Assembly: GCA_943787265.1 (NCBI GenBank)
Contig: CALSLT010000017.1
Coordinates: 512,654 to 576,653, forward strand
Reading direction: 5' to 3'
Origin: an uncultured Planctomycetaceae bacterium
GTDB lineage: Bacteria > Planctomycetota > Planctomycetia > Planctomycetales > Planctomycetaceae
Length of the DNA stretch: 64,000 nucleotides
Made by a program: the position numbers and the translations under genes. Below are positions 45,601 to 54,544 of this stretch, piece after piece; position 1 is the first letter of the stretch, and every line of letters starts with the position of its first letter. The notes below the pieces were generated by a model, which was given only the letters and a program-made list of their open reading frames with translations, was not told where the DNA came from and searched no databases.

Positions 45601-46040
45601 TCGCCTGGCTGCAGGCCGACCAGAAACGCTACACGGAAAGCCTTGTTGAACTAACGGCGTTGCTTCAGTTGATGCGGGGAGATGATCCCGACGAGCCGGC
45701 AGTCTTCGACGAGAATGTTAAACGCGTCGTGGCCTTTGCGGGCGGAATCCGAGAGTTCGCTCTCACCATTGCTGACTCAGCCAGACATCCGTCTGCGAGT
45801 GCTCAGGCCAATCTTGATAAGGCAATCTCGGCATTCGGCGACGAAGCGGTTTCGATTCATGAGTCCGCTCGAAAGTCGGTCGTCGACAAAGCGGCTGGCT
45901 ACGACGAGCAACTCGTTGCGGCCAAAGGGACGAATCAGGCAACGTTGATTGAACTCGAACGAAAACGAATCGAAAAGTACGTCGAATATGACACTGCCGC
46001 CGCTCGCCGTGCCATCATCGCGAGGCTGGACGAGGACTGA
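42687..46040 (+). CDS. Ser/Thr protein kinase - repeat - caspase-like (peptidase C14) fusion
   Basis: 1117 residues from GTG at 42687 with GGGAG 9-10 nt upstream. Kinase about 7-265: GAGSFATVYRAK, IKQIHD, catalytic loop VHGDIKPANMM (HGD for HRD), IGDFGLSRR, KYMAPEVMS. TM helix about 293-313. Then four related 75-80-residue units (about 330-640), each with a beta-rich stretch, TxILLN(G/E) and a 'DL..DDHV' end, like DUF5666. Peptidase C14 domain from about 643 (FAIVIGIQDYDD): H723 in FFAGHAY and C772 in LLLLDCSR form the dyad. C-terminal TPR-like helices from about 930. A cytoplasmic kinase sensor joined to an extracytoplasmic protease-fold domain is inferred from the TM. An ECF sigma gene follows 104 bp later. 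Confidence 0.9.
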   Translation: MASDSRYELLEKVGAGSFATVYRAKDTELGREVAIKQIHDQYLQMPEQMERYWQEAQLLAQLQHPNIITFYDIDRERGWLIMELMQGNLSDRISTEQLDLKSVRTSLAHCLRALKYLHAQGIVHGDIKPANMMIDSRKRIKIGDFGLSRRVSDEDGSLLKGTTKYMAPEVMSEDFGEVGPASDLYSLGFAAYELMCGPNFESLFPGLNAFGRDRQVGWMMWHAAPDRKLPEISRVLEGVPEDLAHVVQKLVSKDQAGRFQSAADALSELQIDIKIVKKGTDGPAEEQVDSTRRNVAIAAFCGSLILSLLMLFLPGNSENEKKVVDTGAPIEGVVGRVEIDRGFFTIMGPDKIPQEIKIGSSPKILLNEKTYITSRDLQPDDHVIIKKAKSDDGRDVLEIAVSRPDESIGYLTAVFPNNEQVTLQITEGTKRSELTVRATETTRILLNGERAFLEDLKADDHVTVRHVPDTKLAAARAATEIIALQKRTLNGFLRDVLASSLTIEVNRQGNTELLKLPLAEECAVTVNGNKIVEGRILKPGDLEAGDRVTVIHHADIIEVNSLRQFLHTGNLLELQADSSTLIVSDGDADRKVFVASKDCSITINGQPAQLADLRRTDKVELSYDSTREQNDVAAVDALRPVNENRFAIVIGIQDYDDNTLSKLEWTASDAKYLHETLQNRYGCAPDNTLLLVDETRVRIEQAIPDWLDKSDIASEVIVFFAGHAYVDDDGLSFLAAKDFDLTRIAESGISLSWLREQLEACSAREKLLLLDCSRVGEGADQQRQLSAARLLESLKPEKDPAEFRTTWAVASSTADQRGLDWAEKQHGLFGWFVADAYSGHGDRNQDVHLEPTELFDYLRNEMAQVTINEQSQLPKLFRPDSTPPDQDRLTPAAKDAIKKLLATYWEPGPRRGVPAAAQADYLTASRLAGDEDDAQITWALIQHRNREDREAQKHFERVKLSHPNNQLAYEGLAWLQADQKRYTESLVELTALLQLMRGDDPDEPAVFDENVKRVVAFAGGIREFALTIADSARHPSASAQANLDKAISAFGDEAVSIHESARKSVVDKAAGYDEQLVAAKGTNQATLIELERKRIEKYVEYDTAAARRAIIARLDED

Positions 46041-46144
46041 TCTCCAGCTCCGAAACATGGGCGGCAACACTTTTCGCGGAATTTTGCGAAAGACGTGAAA
46101 GGCGACCCGATCGCTAGCCGTACTGACTGTGGAGCGACTCGCCA

Positions 46145-46735
46145 ATGGACACAGTCAACACAACGCGGCCAAGCCTGCTGGTCCGAATCAAGGATCTGCG
46201 AGATGAGATGGCATGGGGCGAATTTGCCCAGCTCTACACGCCACTCATTTACCGCTTCGCCCGGCAAAGCGGACTGCAGGATGCGGATGCCTCGCTGGTT
46301 ACCCAGGATGTGCTGGTTACCGTCGCGCGGACGATTCATCGATTCGAATACAACCGTAAGACCGGTTCGTTTCGAGGCTGGTTGAAAGTGGTGACACGTT
46401 CCCGACTGACGGACTTTCTGCGTGCACAAGGTCGGGAAGTTCAGGGAACTGGCGACACGGCAATGCTGCACGTCATGGATGAGCAACTCGACGCCTCACA
46501 GCCTGATCTTTGGGAACGCGAGTTTCGACGCACACTGTTTGAGTGGGCGGTCGACCGAATCCGTTGCGACTTTGAAGACACGACCTGGCAAGCTTTCTGG
46601 CAGACATCCGTCGGTGATCGAGAAACGGCGGACGTAGCCGAGGAGCTGGGACTGTCGGTTGGAGCGGTTTACATCGCTCGCAGTCGTGTCCTTGCAAGGC
46701 TGCGGCAGGAAGTTCTAGATGTAGAAGAACGGTAA
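46145..46735 (+). CDS. ECF-type RNA polymerase sigma factor between two kinase genes
   Basis: 196 residues. Sigma-2 about 25-95 (FAQLYTPLIYRFARQSGLQDAD cut, TQDVLVTVARTIHRF, FRGWLKVVTRSRLTDFLR) and sigma-4 about 140-190 (RETADVAEELGLSVGAVYIA). Same family as the sigma factor at 10.6 kb. It lies 104 bp after the kinase-caspase gene and, but for a 153-bp repeat element, would abut the next kinase. The element's flanking TAAA supplies its TAA stop codon. Confidence 0.9.
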   Translation: MDTVNTTRPSLLVRIKDLRDEMAWGEFAQLYTPLIYRFARQSGLQDADASLVTQDVLVTVARTIHRFEYNRKTGSFRGWLKVVTRSRLTDFLRAQGREVQGTGDTAMLHVMDEQLDASQPDLWEREFRRTLFEWAVDRIRCDFEDTTWQAFWQTSVGDRETADVAEELGLSVGAVYIARSRVLARLRQEVLDVEER

Positions 46736-46736
46736 A

Positions 46737-46889
46737 TGTCACCTCTCGCCCTTGGGGGAGAGGTCGCGGTCTCAGCCGCGGGTGAGGGGGATGATCTGAG
46801 TCAGTCTGAGAAACGCAGCAGAGTACCAATCGAGAGACCCTCACCCGGCCCTGAGAGGCCGACCTCTCCCGCAAGCGGGAGAGGTGACA
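46737..46889. mobile_element. MITE-like element, 153 bp, with TIRs and TAAA duplication
   Basis: Perfect 11-bp terminal inverted repeats TGTCACCTCTC / GAGAGGTGACA, with inner inverted blocks (GGGAGAGGTCG... and CGACCTCTCCC-type, CCGCGGGTGAGGG and CCCTCACCCGGCC). It is flanked on both sides by TAAA (46733-46736 and 46890-46893), consistent with a 4-bp target-site duplication. It has no gene. The CCTCTCCC...GTGAGGG pattern resembles palindromic elements frequent in environmental bacterial genomes (general knowledge). Confidence 0.75.
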
Positions 46890-46965
46890 TAAAATGACGC
46901 TGTTTAACTATGCGTTAGTAAAGTCAGAAAACCCCACGGCAGACCAACTGTTAAAGAGGCTCATC

Positions 46966-49563
46966 ATGGTCATTCAAGCAGCATGCCCTGACCCGGACGT
47001 CATCCGAGACTTGCTCAACGGGAACCTGCCGGAGGCGGAACAGTCTGAGCTGTCGTCGCACTTTGATCTGTGCCCGAGCTGTCAGCAGCAGTTCGATGCC
47101 GAAGCTTCCGGCCCGCAGTTTCTCGGCGATGTTGCAGGACTGTGTCGCGATACTGACTGGCCGCACAATACGCCCACGCTTGACCGGCTGATTCGCGACA
47201 TGCCGCAGCAGCTCAGCGACGCGGCAGACGAAGCCTCGGTCGCGACCTGGTCGACGGAAGCGGTGTCCGATTTTCTTGATACTTCTGAGAACGCTGATCA
47301 CCTCGGGCGGCTTGGCTCGTACGAGATCGTTGAAGTTATCGGCCGAGGTGGCATGGGTATCGTGCTGCGGGGCATCGATTCTCGATTGAACCGCGTCGTC
47401 GCCATCAAAGTGCTGGCTCCGGAACTGGCCTCAAACCCGAACGCTCGACGTCGCTTCTATCGTGAAGGTCAGGCCGCTGCAGCAGTCAGTCACGACAATG
47501 TTGTGACGATTCACGCTGTGGATGATCACGAACGGTTGCCGTATCTCGTGATGGAGTTCGTGGCTGGCGAGTCGCTGGAAGAGTGCATTCGTCGCGCCGG
47601 CCCTCTACCTGTCGAGTCGATTCTTCGCATGGGCAGACAGACCGCGTTGGGGCTGGCTGCCGCGCACGAAGTCGGGCTCGTTCATCGCGACATGAAGCCA
47701 GCGAACATCCTCCTCGAGAATGGAATTCAACGAGTTCGTATTACGGACTTCGGCCTCGCCCGAGCGACCGACGATGTCTCGATGACTCAAACAGGAACCG
47801 TGACGGGCACGCCTCTTTATATGTCTCCGGAACAGGCGGGCGGCGAGAAGATCGACCATCGATCCGACCTCTTCAGCCTCGGCAGTGTCCTTTACGCAAT
47901 GTGTACGGGCCGGCCGGCGTTCCGAGCACAGACGACGCTCGGTGTCATCAAGCGAGTTTGCGAAGATTCGCCGCGCCCGATCCGCGAAGTGAATCCTGAC
48001 ATTCCGCAGTGGCTGGTCGACATAATTGACCGACTGATGGCCAAGCGGCCGGATGATCGGATTCAAGATGCTGCGGAACTTGCCGAGTTGCTCGGTAATC
48101 ACCTGGCACATCTTCAGGATCCGGACAACGTGCCTGCTCCAGTCGGAGTCGAAGCAACTTCAAGTCCACGCTTGAGAACATTGAAACCGCTGCTCCTTGC
48201 CGTGTTACTGATCGGTGCGGTCGGGCTTGGGATCACGGAAGCCGCTGGTGTGACTGATGTCAGAGAGTTTCTTGGCATCGTGTTACGCCTCAAAACGCCC
48301 GAGGGAACTTTGGTTATCGAGATTGAAGATCCGGACGTCGAAGTCTCGATCGATGGTTCGGAAGTCGTGCTCGCCGGGATCACGAAGAAAGAACTGCGAC
48401 TCAAACCGGGCAATTACCAATACCGAGCGACTCGTAACGGAGAGCCTGCGGAGTCGGAGTGGGTCACCATCGAACGCGACGGCAAAACCGTTGTGCGGAT
48501 TCAACAAGTACCGACGGAATCGTCTCTACGGGAAGGGCAGCTTGAATCTATTGAGTCGTCGGGGCTGGCACTCGACGATTTCGACAACGATGGCCATCTT
48601 GATCGCATTGTGACAAACGACGGCGTGACTGGCGAAATACTCCATCCGCCGACGATCGATTCGGATGACCCGGTGCAATCTGTGGAGGCTCACAACCTGT
48701 GGGTAATTGTCACGTTGTTTGACCAGAAGGGACAACTGGATATCGCCGCGCTGTGCTGTCGTGAAATTCTCAGGCTGTACCCGGACTCCGGCTTCGTGGA
48801 TCGCGCAACTGAGAAGCTCGAACAGTTTGCAAAGCAGGGATATCAGAAACCGAACGCGCCGAATGAAGAGCCGCCCAGTCGATTCTGGAAACTTGTTCTG
48901 TCAAACGAAAAACAGGGTAGACAGGATGTCGCGCTCGTCCTGTGTCATCACATGATGTTGACCTATCTCGACTCTCCCTATCAGGCGAAGGCCGAACAGA
49001 AGTATCAGGAACTGGAAGACACGAAAAAGGGATCCGAGGGTTTGGCTGAGCTCTTCCTGATGCACTCATTTGCGTTCAAGGCAGACGGCAACAGAAAGCT
49101 CGCGGAAAAGATGCAGAAGAGCATTCTGAGAAATTTCCCGAAGACACGTATCGCGGAAACTCTTCGAGGGAGGGGCAGATCGACGTCGCCTGACGTTCCA
49201 GTCGGCCCGCCTCGAAGCATGCGAGAAGGAGGGCATGAGCAGAAAATCACCGAAGAACCGGACGGACGCGAACTGACCAGTCGATCGACCATCGATGGAA
49301 TATCACTGCTTACCCCTGCCCGAGTCAGGCGGTTCCTCCCGGATGAAGTCGTGCCAGTCTGGTTCGGTAAGTGGTATTTCAAAGAACATTCCACAACCAG
49401 CTTTATGGACCAGAATTTTGCCTTCACCAGTCTGAACGGCGGGCTGCTGGAGTTTGACGTTTCGAAGATCGACGGTCGAGGATTTGAATCAGCGTGTCTG
49501 GCTGCTGATTCCTCATCAGGACTGGGATGGCTCGCGGACAACGTCAATTCCGGAGGACCATGA
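46966..49563 (+). CDS. Ser/Thr protein kinase with zinc-finger N-terminus; 3' end runs into frameshifts
   Basis: 865 residues from ATG at 46966 (MVIQAACPDPDVIRDLLNG), which has AGAGG at 8 nt; an earlier in-frame ATG at 46894 would start inside the sequence next to the MITE. Zinc-binding HFDLCPSC near residues 30-38; kinase about 115-375 (GRGGMGIVLRG, AIKVL, HRDMKPANIL, TDFGLAR, YMSPEQ); TM helix about 407-427; PEGTLVIEIEDPDVEVSIDG beta domain about 445-520, common in planctomycete kinases; then helical repeats. The last 25 or so residues (ESACLAADSSSGLGW...) probably lie past a frameshift, since coding signal continues in another frame from about 49.5 kb. Confidence 0.85.
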   Translation: MVIQAACPDPDVIRDLLNGNLPEAEQSELSSHFDLCPSCQQQFDAEASGPQFLGDVAGLCRDTDWPHNTPTLDRLIRDMPQQLSDAADEASVATWSTEAVSDFLDTSENADHLGRLGSYEIVEVIGRGGMGIVLRGIDSRLNRVVAIKVLAPELASNPNARRRFYREGQAAAAVSHDNVVTIHAVDDHERLPYLVMEFVAGESLEECIRRAGPLPVESILRMGRQTALGLAAAHEVGLVHRDMKPANILLENGIQRVRITDFGLARATDDVSMTQTGTVTGTPLYMSPEQAGGEKIDHRSDLFSLGSVLYAMCTGRPAFRAQTTLGVIKRVCEDSPRPIREVNPDIPQWLVDIIDRLMAKRPDDRIQDAAELAELLGNHLAHLQDPDNVPAPVGVEATSSPRLRTLKPLLLAVLLIGAVGLGITEAAGVTDVREFLGIVLRLKTPEGTLVIEIEDPDVEVSIDGSEVVLAGITKKELRLKPGNYQYRATRNGEPAESEWVTIERDGKTVVRIQQVPTESSLREGQLESIESSGLALDDFDNDGHLDRIVTNDGVTGEILHPPTIDSDDPVQSVEAHNLWVIVTLFDQKGQLDIAALCCREILRLYPDSGFVDRATEKLEQFAKQGYQKPNAPNEEPPSRFWKLVLSNEKQGRQDVALVLCHHMMLTYLDSPYQAKAEQKYQELEDTKKGSEGLAELFLMHSFAFKADGNRKLAEKMQKSILRNFPKTRIAETLRGRGRSTSPDVPVGPPRSMREGGHEQKITEEPDGRELTSRSTIDGISLLTPARVRRFLPDEVVPVWFGKWYFKEHSTTSFMDQNFAFTSLNGGLLEFDVSKIDGRGFESACLAADSSSGLGWLADNVNSGGP

Positions 49564-50002
49564 TCCGAGTCTGAAATTCGCGACACGCGAAAGCCTGATC
49601 ACGTTTGGCTGGTCAGCGTGGAACAACATCATCAGCGAACACGTCATAGCCAATCCCGATCGACCGCTCAAAGAAATGAAGTGGTCGGTCTTTTACCGTG
49701 ACGTAAAACCCGGTGAGAAATACCGCATCCGGACTCACTGGAAGCACACACCAATGCTCGTTTGGGGATCGATGCAGCTTGATGGCGTGGTCGTGGCTCC
49801 GCAGTGGGACCAACGCATCGCCAGATTCGAGCCTGGATCCACTGTCCCACTCGGGAATGGGTCGCACGTTTTTGAGTGGGAAGTGCCGGAACAACTGAAT
49901 GGGAAGCTCTACACGAAGCGGAATGGCTACCAGGGAGCGACTCGTTTTCCGAGTCACCAAGGATCAGACTGTCACCATCGGTATGTACGAGTGGGGGCAT
50001 GA
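49454..50002 (+). pseudogene. Frameshifted coding segment following the fourth kinase
   Basis: Readable and plausible in this frame from about 49490 to 49930 (WLLIPHQDWDGSR, LITFGWSAWNNIISEHV, EMKWSVFYRDVKPGEKYRI, HVFEWEVPEQLNGK). It looks like a carbohydrate-binding or NPCBM-like beta domain, not recognised with certainty. The 3' 25 residues are out of frame; sense continues in another frame (next entry). Either the kinase's own C-terminus or a separate gene. Confidence 0.5.
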
Positions 50003-50186
50003 GCACGACGGGAATCCTTCTGGCAACTGGATACCGGAACTGACGTCTCGCCGCGATCTGGCTGAAATGGGATGGCAGGACGCTGGCGAAATGAAGGCCC
50101 GACACACCGAACCCCAAACTTCCTGGGGCCACCTGGTTCTTCTACACACGCGACTGCAAAGCCGGCGAATCATTCCTGCTCCGTAA
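49899..50186 (+). pseudogene. Frameshifted coding segment
   Basis: Sense in this frame runs about 49925 to 50130 (ERLVFRVTKDQTVTIGMYEWG, NWIPELTSRRDLAEMGWQD). After about 50130 the meaningful frame shifts again and reads FFYTRDCKAGESFLLRNHKY and then ARIVEEINSLIKQKRFAEAE (helical) to about 50400. Confidence 0.45.
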
Positions 50187-50420
50187 TCACAAATATCAGG
50201 CTCCGATCGTATTTTCGGAGAAGACTTACTTCGAAGCTGGATCGATCGAAGTCGAGAAGTCGCCGCTTGATAAACACGCTCAAGCTCAGGCGGAAGAGCG
50301 ACTCGCCAGAATCGTCGAAGAAATCAATTCGCTGATCAAACAGAAACGCTTCGCTGAAGCCGAAGTGATTGCCCAGCAAGCAAAAGCGGGAATTTCCCAA
50401 GAGTCCCGATCGTCGATGCC

Positions 50421-50885
50421 ATGTTTGATTACCTTCGCATCGGACTGGCTCCAGTCGATCCGCGAGAGACCGCGAAGGCCCAAAGTTCAATAGTCGAGTC
50501 CGATTTGAAACCGGCTCCCAATGTCAGCCGTATTCGACTCGACGCTTCGAAAGTGAAGACGCAGATTGCGGATCGAATCCACAAACCAGGGGGTGTTCGG
50601 TACGCGAGGTTTCTGCCGGACGAAATGCGGGATTGGCTATTCAATTCTTCGGGCACAAAGCAGACGAGCTTAAAGACGGTTATCGAAAAATCGGTCCGCC
50701 TCGACGGCTACGCGATGCTGGTCGGGCAAATTCCGGTCACGGCTCACACTGACGATCGCTTCGAACTCGAACACTTCGACCGAACAGGCAATCAATTACG
50801 GGTCGTATTCCGCCAGCACACGACGAACCCGAAATTCAGCGCAGTAACCAATTGGGGGCAGCACATTCAGAGATCCGTCAGCTGA
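50421..50885 (+). pseudogene. Frameshifted coding segment, unknown family
   Basis: 154 residues open in one frame (LDASKVKTQIADRIHKPG, RYARFLPDEMRDWLFNSSG, YAMLVGQIPVTAHTDDRFELE). In-frame sense extends a little upstream to about 50391 (FPRVPIVDAMFDYL). No known domain. The frame breaks near 50865, and sense resumes as SLLRLGIKQYEILLNEKPHR in another frame to about 51115. Confidence 0.45.
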
Positions 50886-51019
50886 GTCGCTGCTTCGCCT
50901 CGGAATCAAACAGTACGAAATACTACTCAATGAAAAACCGCATCGCCGGGACTACAGAATTCTGCTGCTGGAAAGAGCAAAGGATGAATTGCATCTTGCA
51001 GACCTGATGCCCTCCGGCA

Positions 51020-51415
51020 GTGCCCAGGACGACTTGCGGAAAAAAGTTCGCAACAACATTGAGGATGCCCGCAAGGCTTTCAATGAGAATATCCAGAAGA
51101 GCCAGGCATTGCTCAGCGAAATACGCCACGTTCATCGACCCAGAGAAGGAACCCGGGCAACACTTCAAACGCAATTCCCTGCGGGGCGTCCTGCTGGCGG
51201 ATGAGGTAAATCTGATCCGCTGTACTCGGCAAAAGGCTCGAACTTACGCGGTGGGCAGCGATCAAAATCAGGATTTTCTGAAACACGCAGCCAAAGAATT
51301 TGAGACCGCTCTACCAGAAATATCGCAGCCAGTCTGGCGGACTATACGCTCGATTGTGGCAGGCCAGGTGTCTTCAGGAAATCGGCGAATTCAAGACAGC
51401 ACGCGGGAATTTTGA
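51020..51415 (+). pseudogene. Frameshifted coding segment
   Basis: Only the middle (about 51115-51300: YATFIDPEKEPGQHFKRNS, RGVLLADEVNLIRCTRQKAR, DQNQDFLKHAAKEFE) reads as plausible protein; both ends belong to other frames. Sense then moves to the frame reading LYARLWQARCLQEIGEFKTAR (TPR-like) up to about 51400. Confidence 0.4.
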
Positions 51416-51759
51416 AAGAGCTGACAGCCTTTCCAGACGACTCGTCTCAGTTGAAAACGCTTCAGGCCCGAGCAACTCAGTTTCTGTTGATAACTCTGAT
51501 CGATGGAAATCTTGAAAAGCCTGCTGTGGCCGTCGCGATGGCCAACGAATGGCTCGAGGACGGCGGACAAACAACAGAGACGTACTCTCGCAGGTTCGTA
51601 CATCAGGTGGGAACAAGCCCGAGCGATTGTACGGCGGCCTCTCTGAAAAACGAAGACGACCTGGCGTTCCCGGCGGCCCTCGCCAGCGATCACCAATGCA
51701 GCCCTGGCGATGCGACTCCACAAAATGACGCGCATTGCTGCTTCAGTCCCCAGAAATAA
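51412..51759 (+). pseudogene. Frameshifted coding segment, TPR-like
   Basis: Plausible from the start to about 51565 (LKTLQARATQFLLITLIDGN, KPAVAVAMANEWLEDGGQ). After that the coding frame changes (GSYIRWEQARAIV in another frame). Helical repeat content continues that of the preceding segment. Confidence 0.4.
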
Positions 51760-51792
51760 ACAGCGGTCCATTTCGGTTGCACGCCGTTAAAA

Positions 51793-52692
51793 ATGCAACG
51801 TGAACTGAGTGAGCTGTTTCCGGCCGACGTGGCGGGCGGGCTGAAGCCGAACCAGTCACTGTACTTCACGACGCCGCTCCCGACATTGCCGCCCGGCGAT
51901 TATGAAGTCACTGCGGAAGTTCGCACGGCTGAGGATGATCGCGCAGCAGATAAAGAGATAGACGCACCGGAATTTAACGATGAACTCAATGCCCAGGTCA
52001 CCACGCCAGACATCGAAGGAACTCTCACCGTCAACGGAGAATTGACTGTCCCCAGCACCGACGTCGACCCGACAGCACTCAAACGCCTCGCGGTGTTGGC
52101 AATCGTGACGAAGCCGGCAGAGAACGAAGACTTTCAACTTCAAACCTCGAGTCCCACTGAAGTCGATCTGTCGGAACTGATCAGTCGAAGCGGACAGGCT
52201 GGAAGACGTCGCCAAAATGGTCCCCCGACGCGAAGCAAAGCGAGGCTGTACCTTGATGAACTGCGACGGGCCGGGAAGAAGTGGGCGATGTGTGCACACC
52301 TCGATCATCAAAACCGTCGATGTAAAAATTCACGCTGCACGAGCTCTCGCAAAACTGGGCCGATCCCGATACCGTGGCCGTGCTTACAATCGCCGCCAAA
52401 CGCAACGCCTACGGAGTCATGGGCAGCGAGAATGCGACGCTGCACTCGATCTACCAGGCAGAACTTGAAGCTCGCTCTCGAAGCAGCCACCGGACTGAAG
52501 CTGACCCCGCCAGGCCTGTTCCTTACGTACGAGCACACAGACGAAGTACCGCCTCGAACTGTCGTGCATCGATCAGAAATTCATCCCGAAATGTTTCGAT
52601 CGGAAACTGACTTCGTCAGGATCGACGAGTGGCTGCGAAACGTCTATCTGGCCGACTCCGAAATTCCCGCAGTGCCAGAAACCAGCGGCTGA
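51793..52692 (+). pseudogene. Frameshifted coding segment, beta-rich unknown protein
   Basis: Two plausible stretches in this frame: 51793-52200 (LKPNQSLYFTTPLPTLPPG, TVNGELTVPSTDVDPTALKR) and 52465-52692 (ALEAATGLKLTPPGLFLTYE, FVRIDEWLRNVYLADSEIP). Between them the sense is in other frames (KMVPRREAK near 52215; VLTIAAKRNAYGVMGSENAT near 52378-52460), so there are at least three shifts in 300 bp. Confidence 0.45.
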
Positions 52693-52957
52693 AGGAACGA
52701 TCCCAACCAGGATCACAATCTACACCGGTCTGGTCGGGCGACGGTCAATCCGTACCGAAATCTCTAACGGACCGGAAAAGCCATCGACCATTAAACACGT
52801 CGATCCCCGGTTACATTTTCCAGTACCCGCAGGGCCAGTTTTTTTCATCGAGACGTTTTGCCTTTAGAGCAAATCAACGACCGACACTTCGTCGTTAATC
52901 TGACCGGTCAACTCGACGTCCCACGCGACATGGTCGTGAAGATCTGGCACGCGGGCG

Positions 52958-53299
52958 GTGGGGTCAGCCACGGACGAATGCGGCCTGTACGTCGACGGCG
53001 TGCTGCTGGGAATCGTCGGCGACGATCGTGACAAACACAACATCTACGAAGTCCCAATGCTCAAGGGCAGGCACAACGTTCGCTGGGAACTCAGTGGCGG
53101 CACCTTCCGAACGAACATCCTGCTCTTCCAGGATCCGGAAACCAAAAATTACCTGCCGATCATCAACCCAGGCCCCGAATCCGTTCGAAAAGCGTCGGCC
53201 GATCGCGTCGTGTTAATTGAAAGTAGCCGCACCGACTGGCCTGTCAGCGCGAAACCCGATTGGCTACCAGAAATCGTCGCCGTGCCAGGTGCAGACTGA
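52958..53299 (+). pseudogene. C-terminal coding segment of the frameshifted plus-strand locus
   Basis: 113 residues: GLYVDGVLLGIVGDDRDKH, YEVPMLKGRHNVRWELSGGT, FRTNILLFQDPETKNYLPII, ending DWLPEIVAVPGAD. Sense just upstream is in other frames (TIPTRITIYTGLVGRRSIRT near 52700; HFVVNLTGQLDVPRDMVV near 52885). The stop at 53297-53299 is 5 bp from the convergent RND stop, so this is probably the true gene end. Confidence 0.5.
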
Positions 53300-53304
53300 A
53301 CAAC

Positions 53305-54009
53305 TCACCCGACAACAACGGGCTTTGCAATTGCAGGTTCGGCTGCTGAACTCTTTTCGGGACGCGGTCCAATTTTGAACAGGATGTCCAGGATGCAGTA
53401 GAACGACGGGACCAGGATCAGAACCAGGACGGTCGCTGTCATGATTCCGAAGCTCAAGCTGGCGGCCATTGGGATCAAGAATTGAGCCTGCAGAGACGTT
53501 TCCAACAGAATCGGAGTGAGCCCGGCCACGGTCGTGACCGATGTCAGCAGGACGGGGCGGAACCGACGTCGGCCGGCGTCGATGATCGCATCGTGGAGAG
53601 GCATCCCGTCTGCCATTCGCTGATTGATGAAGTCGATCAGGACGATTGAGTCGTTGACGACAACTCCGGTTAGAGCGACCAGTCCAAACAGGCTGAACAT
53701 CGTCACGGGAAGGCCCAGCCAGAAGTGGCCGGCGATGGCGCCGATGCAGCCGAACGGGATGATCATCATGATCAGAATCGGTTGCAGGTACGACGTGAAC
53801 TGAATGGTCAGCAGGATGTACATGCCGATCATGGCAAGAGCCAAACCGATCATGAGACTCTTGATGGAATCCTGGCTTTCCGCTTCCTGGCCTTCCCAGC
53901 GGACTCGAACGTTCGGGTACTTTTCAGCAAACGACTTCAGCCCGAAGAAGTCCGCTTTGAGGTCCGCCACGATTTCTTTCGCATTGGCGCCTTCGACTTG
54001 CTCGTCCAA
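53305..54009 (-). pseudogene. RND efflux transporter, C-terminal fragment (frameshifted)
   Basis: 234 residues covering the last periplasmic part and the final TM bundle of an AcrB/HAE1-type pump: SLMIGLALAMIGMYILLTIQF, PFGCIGAIAGHFWLGLPVTM, ALTGVVVNDSIVLIDFINQR, TSVTTVAGLTPILLETSLQA, GIMTATVLVLILVPSFYC. Sense extends upstream in the same frame to about 54065 (INRVDQLRSITVSSDL), where an extra C in a CCC run (54065-54067) breaks the frame from the fragment before it. Confidence 0.8.
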
Positions 54010-54544
54010 GTCGCTGGAGACAGTGATTGATCGGAGCTGATCGACACGATTGATCTCCGACGCGCCCGCGAGTGATCTCGATGTCAGCTAACTCAGTGAT
54101 CGGGTATTCGGCGCCGTCGTTTCCTCGGACTCGAATCTGGTCGAAGTTGGCGAGAGAGCGGCGTTCATCGCCCGGGTAACGGACCATCAATTTGACTTCG
54201 TGGCGACCTCGCTGAAGTCGCATGACTTCTGCCCCGAAGTAGGACGCACGAACGGTGTCTGCGAGTTCAAAAAGTGGTATCCCCATCGCCCGAGCGCGCT
54301 CTTTGATTTTGATGCGGAACTCGACTTTACCGGGAGCAGAGTCGTCTGCGATGTCGGAAACGCCCGGGTATTCCGCGAGACGAACCTTGCATTCTTCGAC
54401 GGCGGCTTCCAGTTCAGAAACTGCGTTGCTCGGAGCGAGCAATTTTGAATTCGATCGGCACGCCGCCCGGCCCCATATTTGGGCTATCGAAGATGACGCT
54501 GTCAGCCCCCGGAAAATCACCGGCCTCTTCTCGCCACTCAGCAA
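53924..54544 (-). pseudogene. RND efflux transporter, second periplasmic-domain fragment (frameshifted)
   Basis: Good RND sequence from about 54440 to 54070 (AVEECKVRLAEYPGVSDIAD, ERARAMGIPLFELADTVRAS, RGRHEVKLMVRYPGDERRSL, ADIEITRG). Outside that span the residues are out of frame. Confidence 0.75.
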
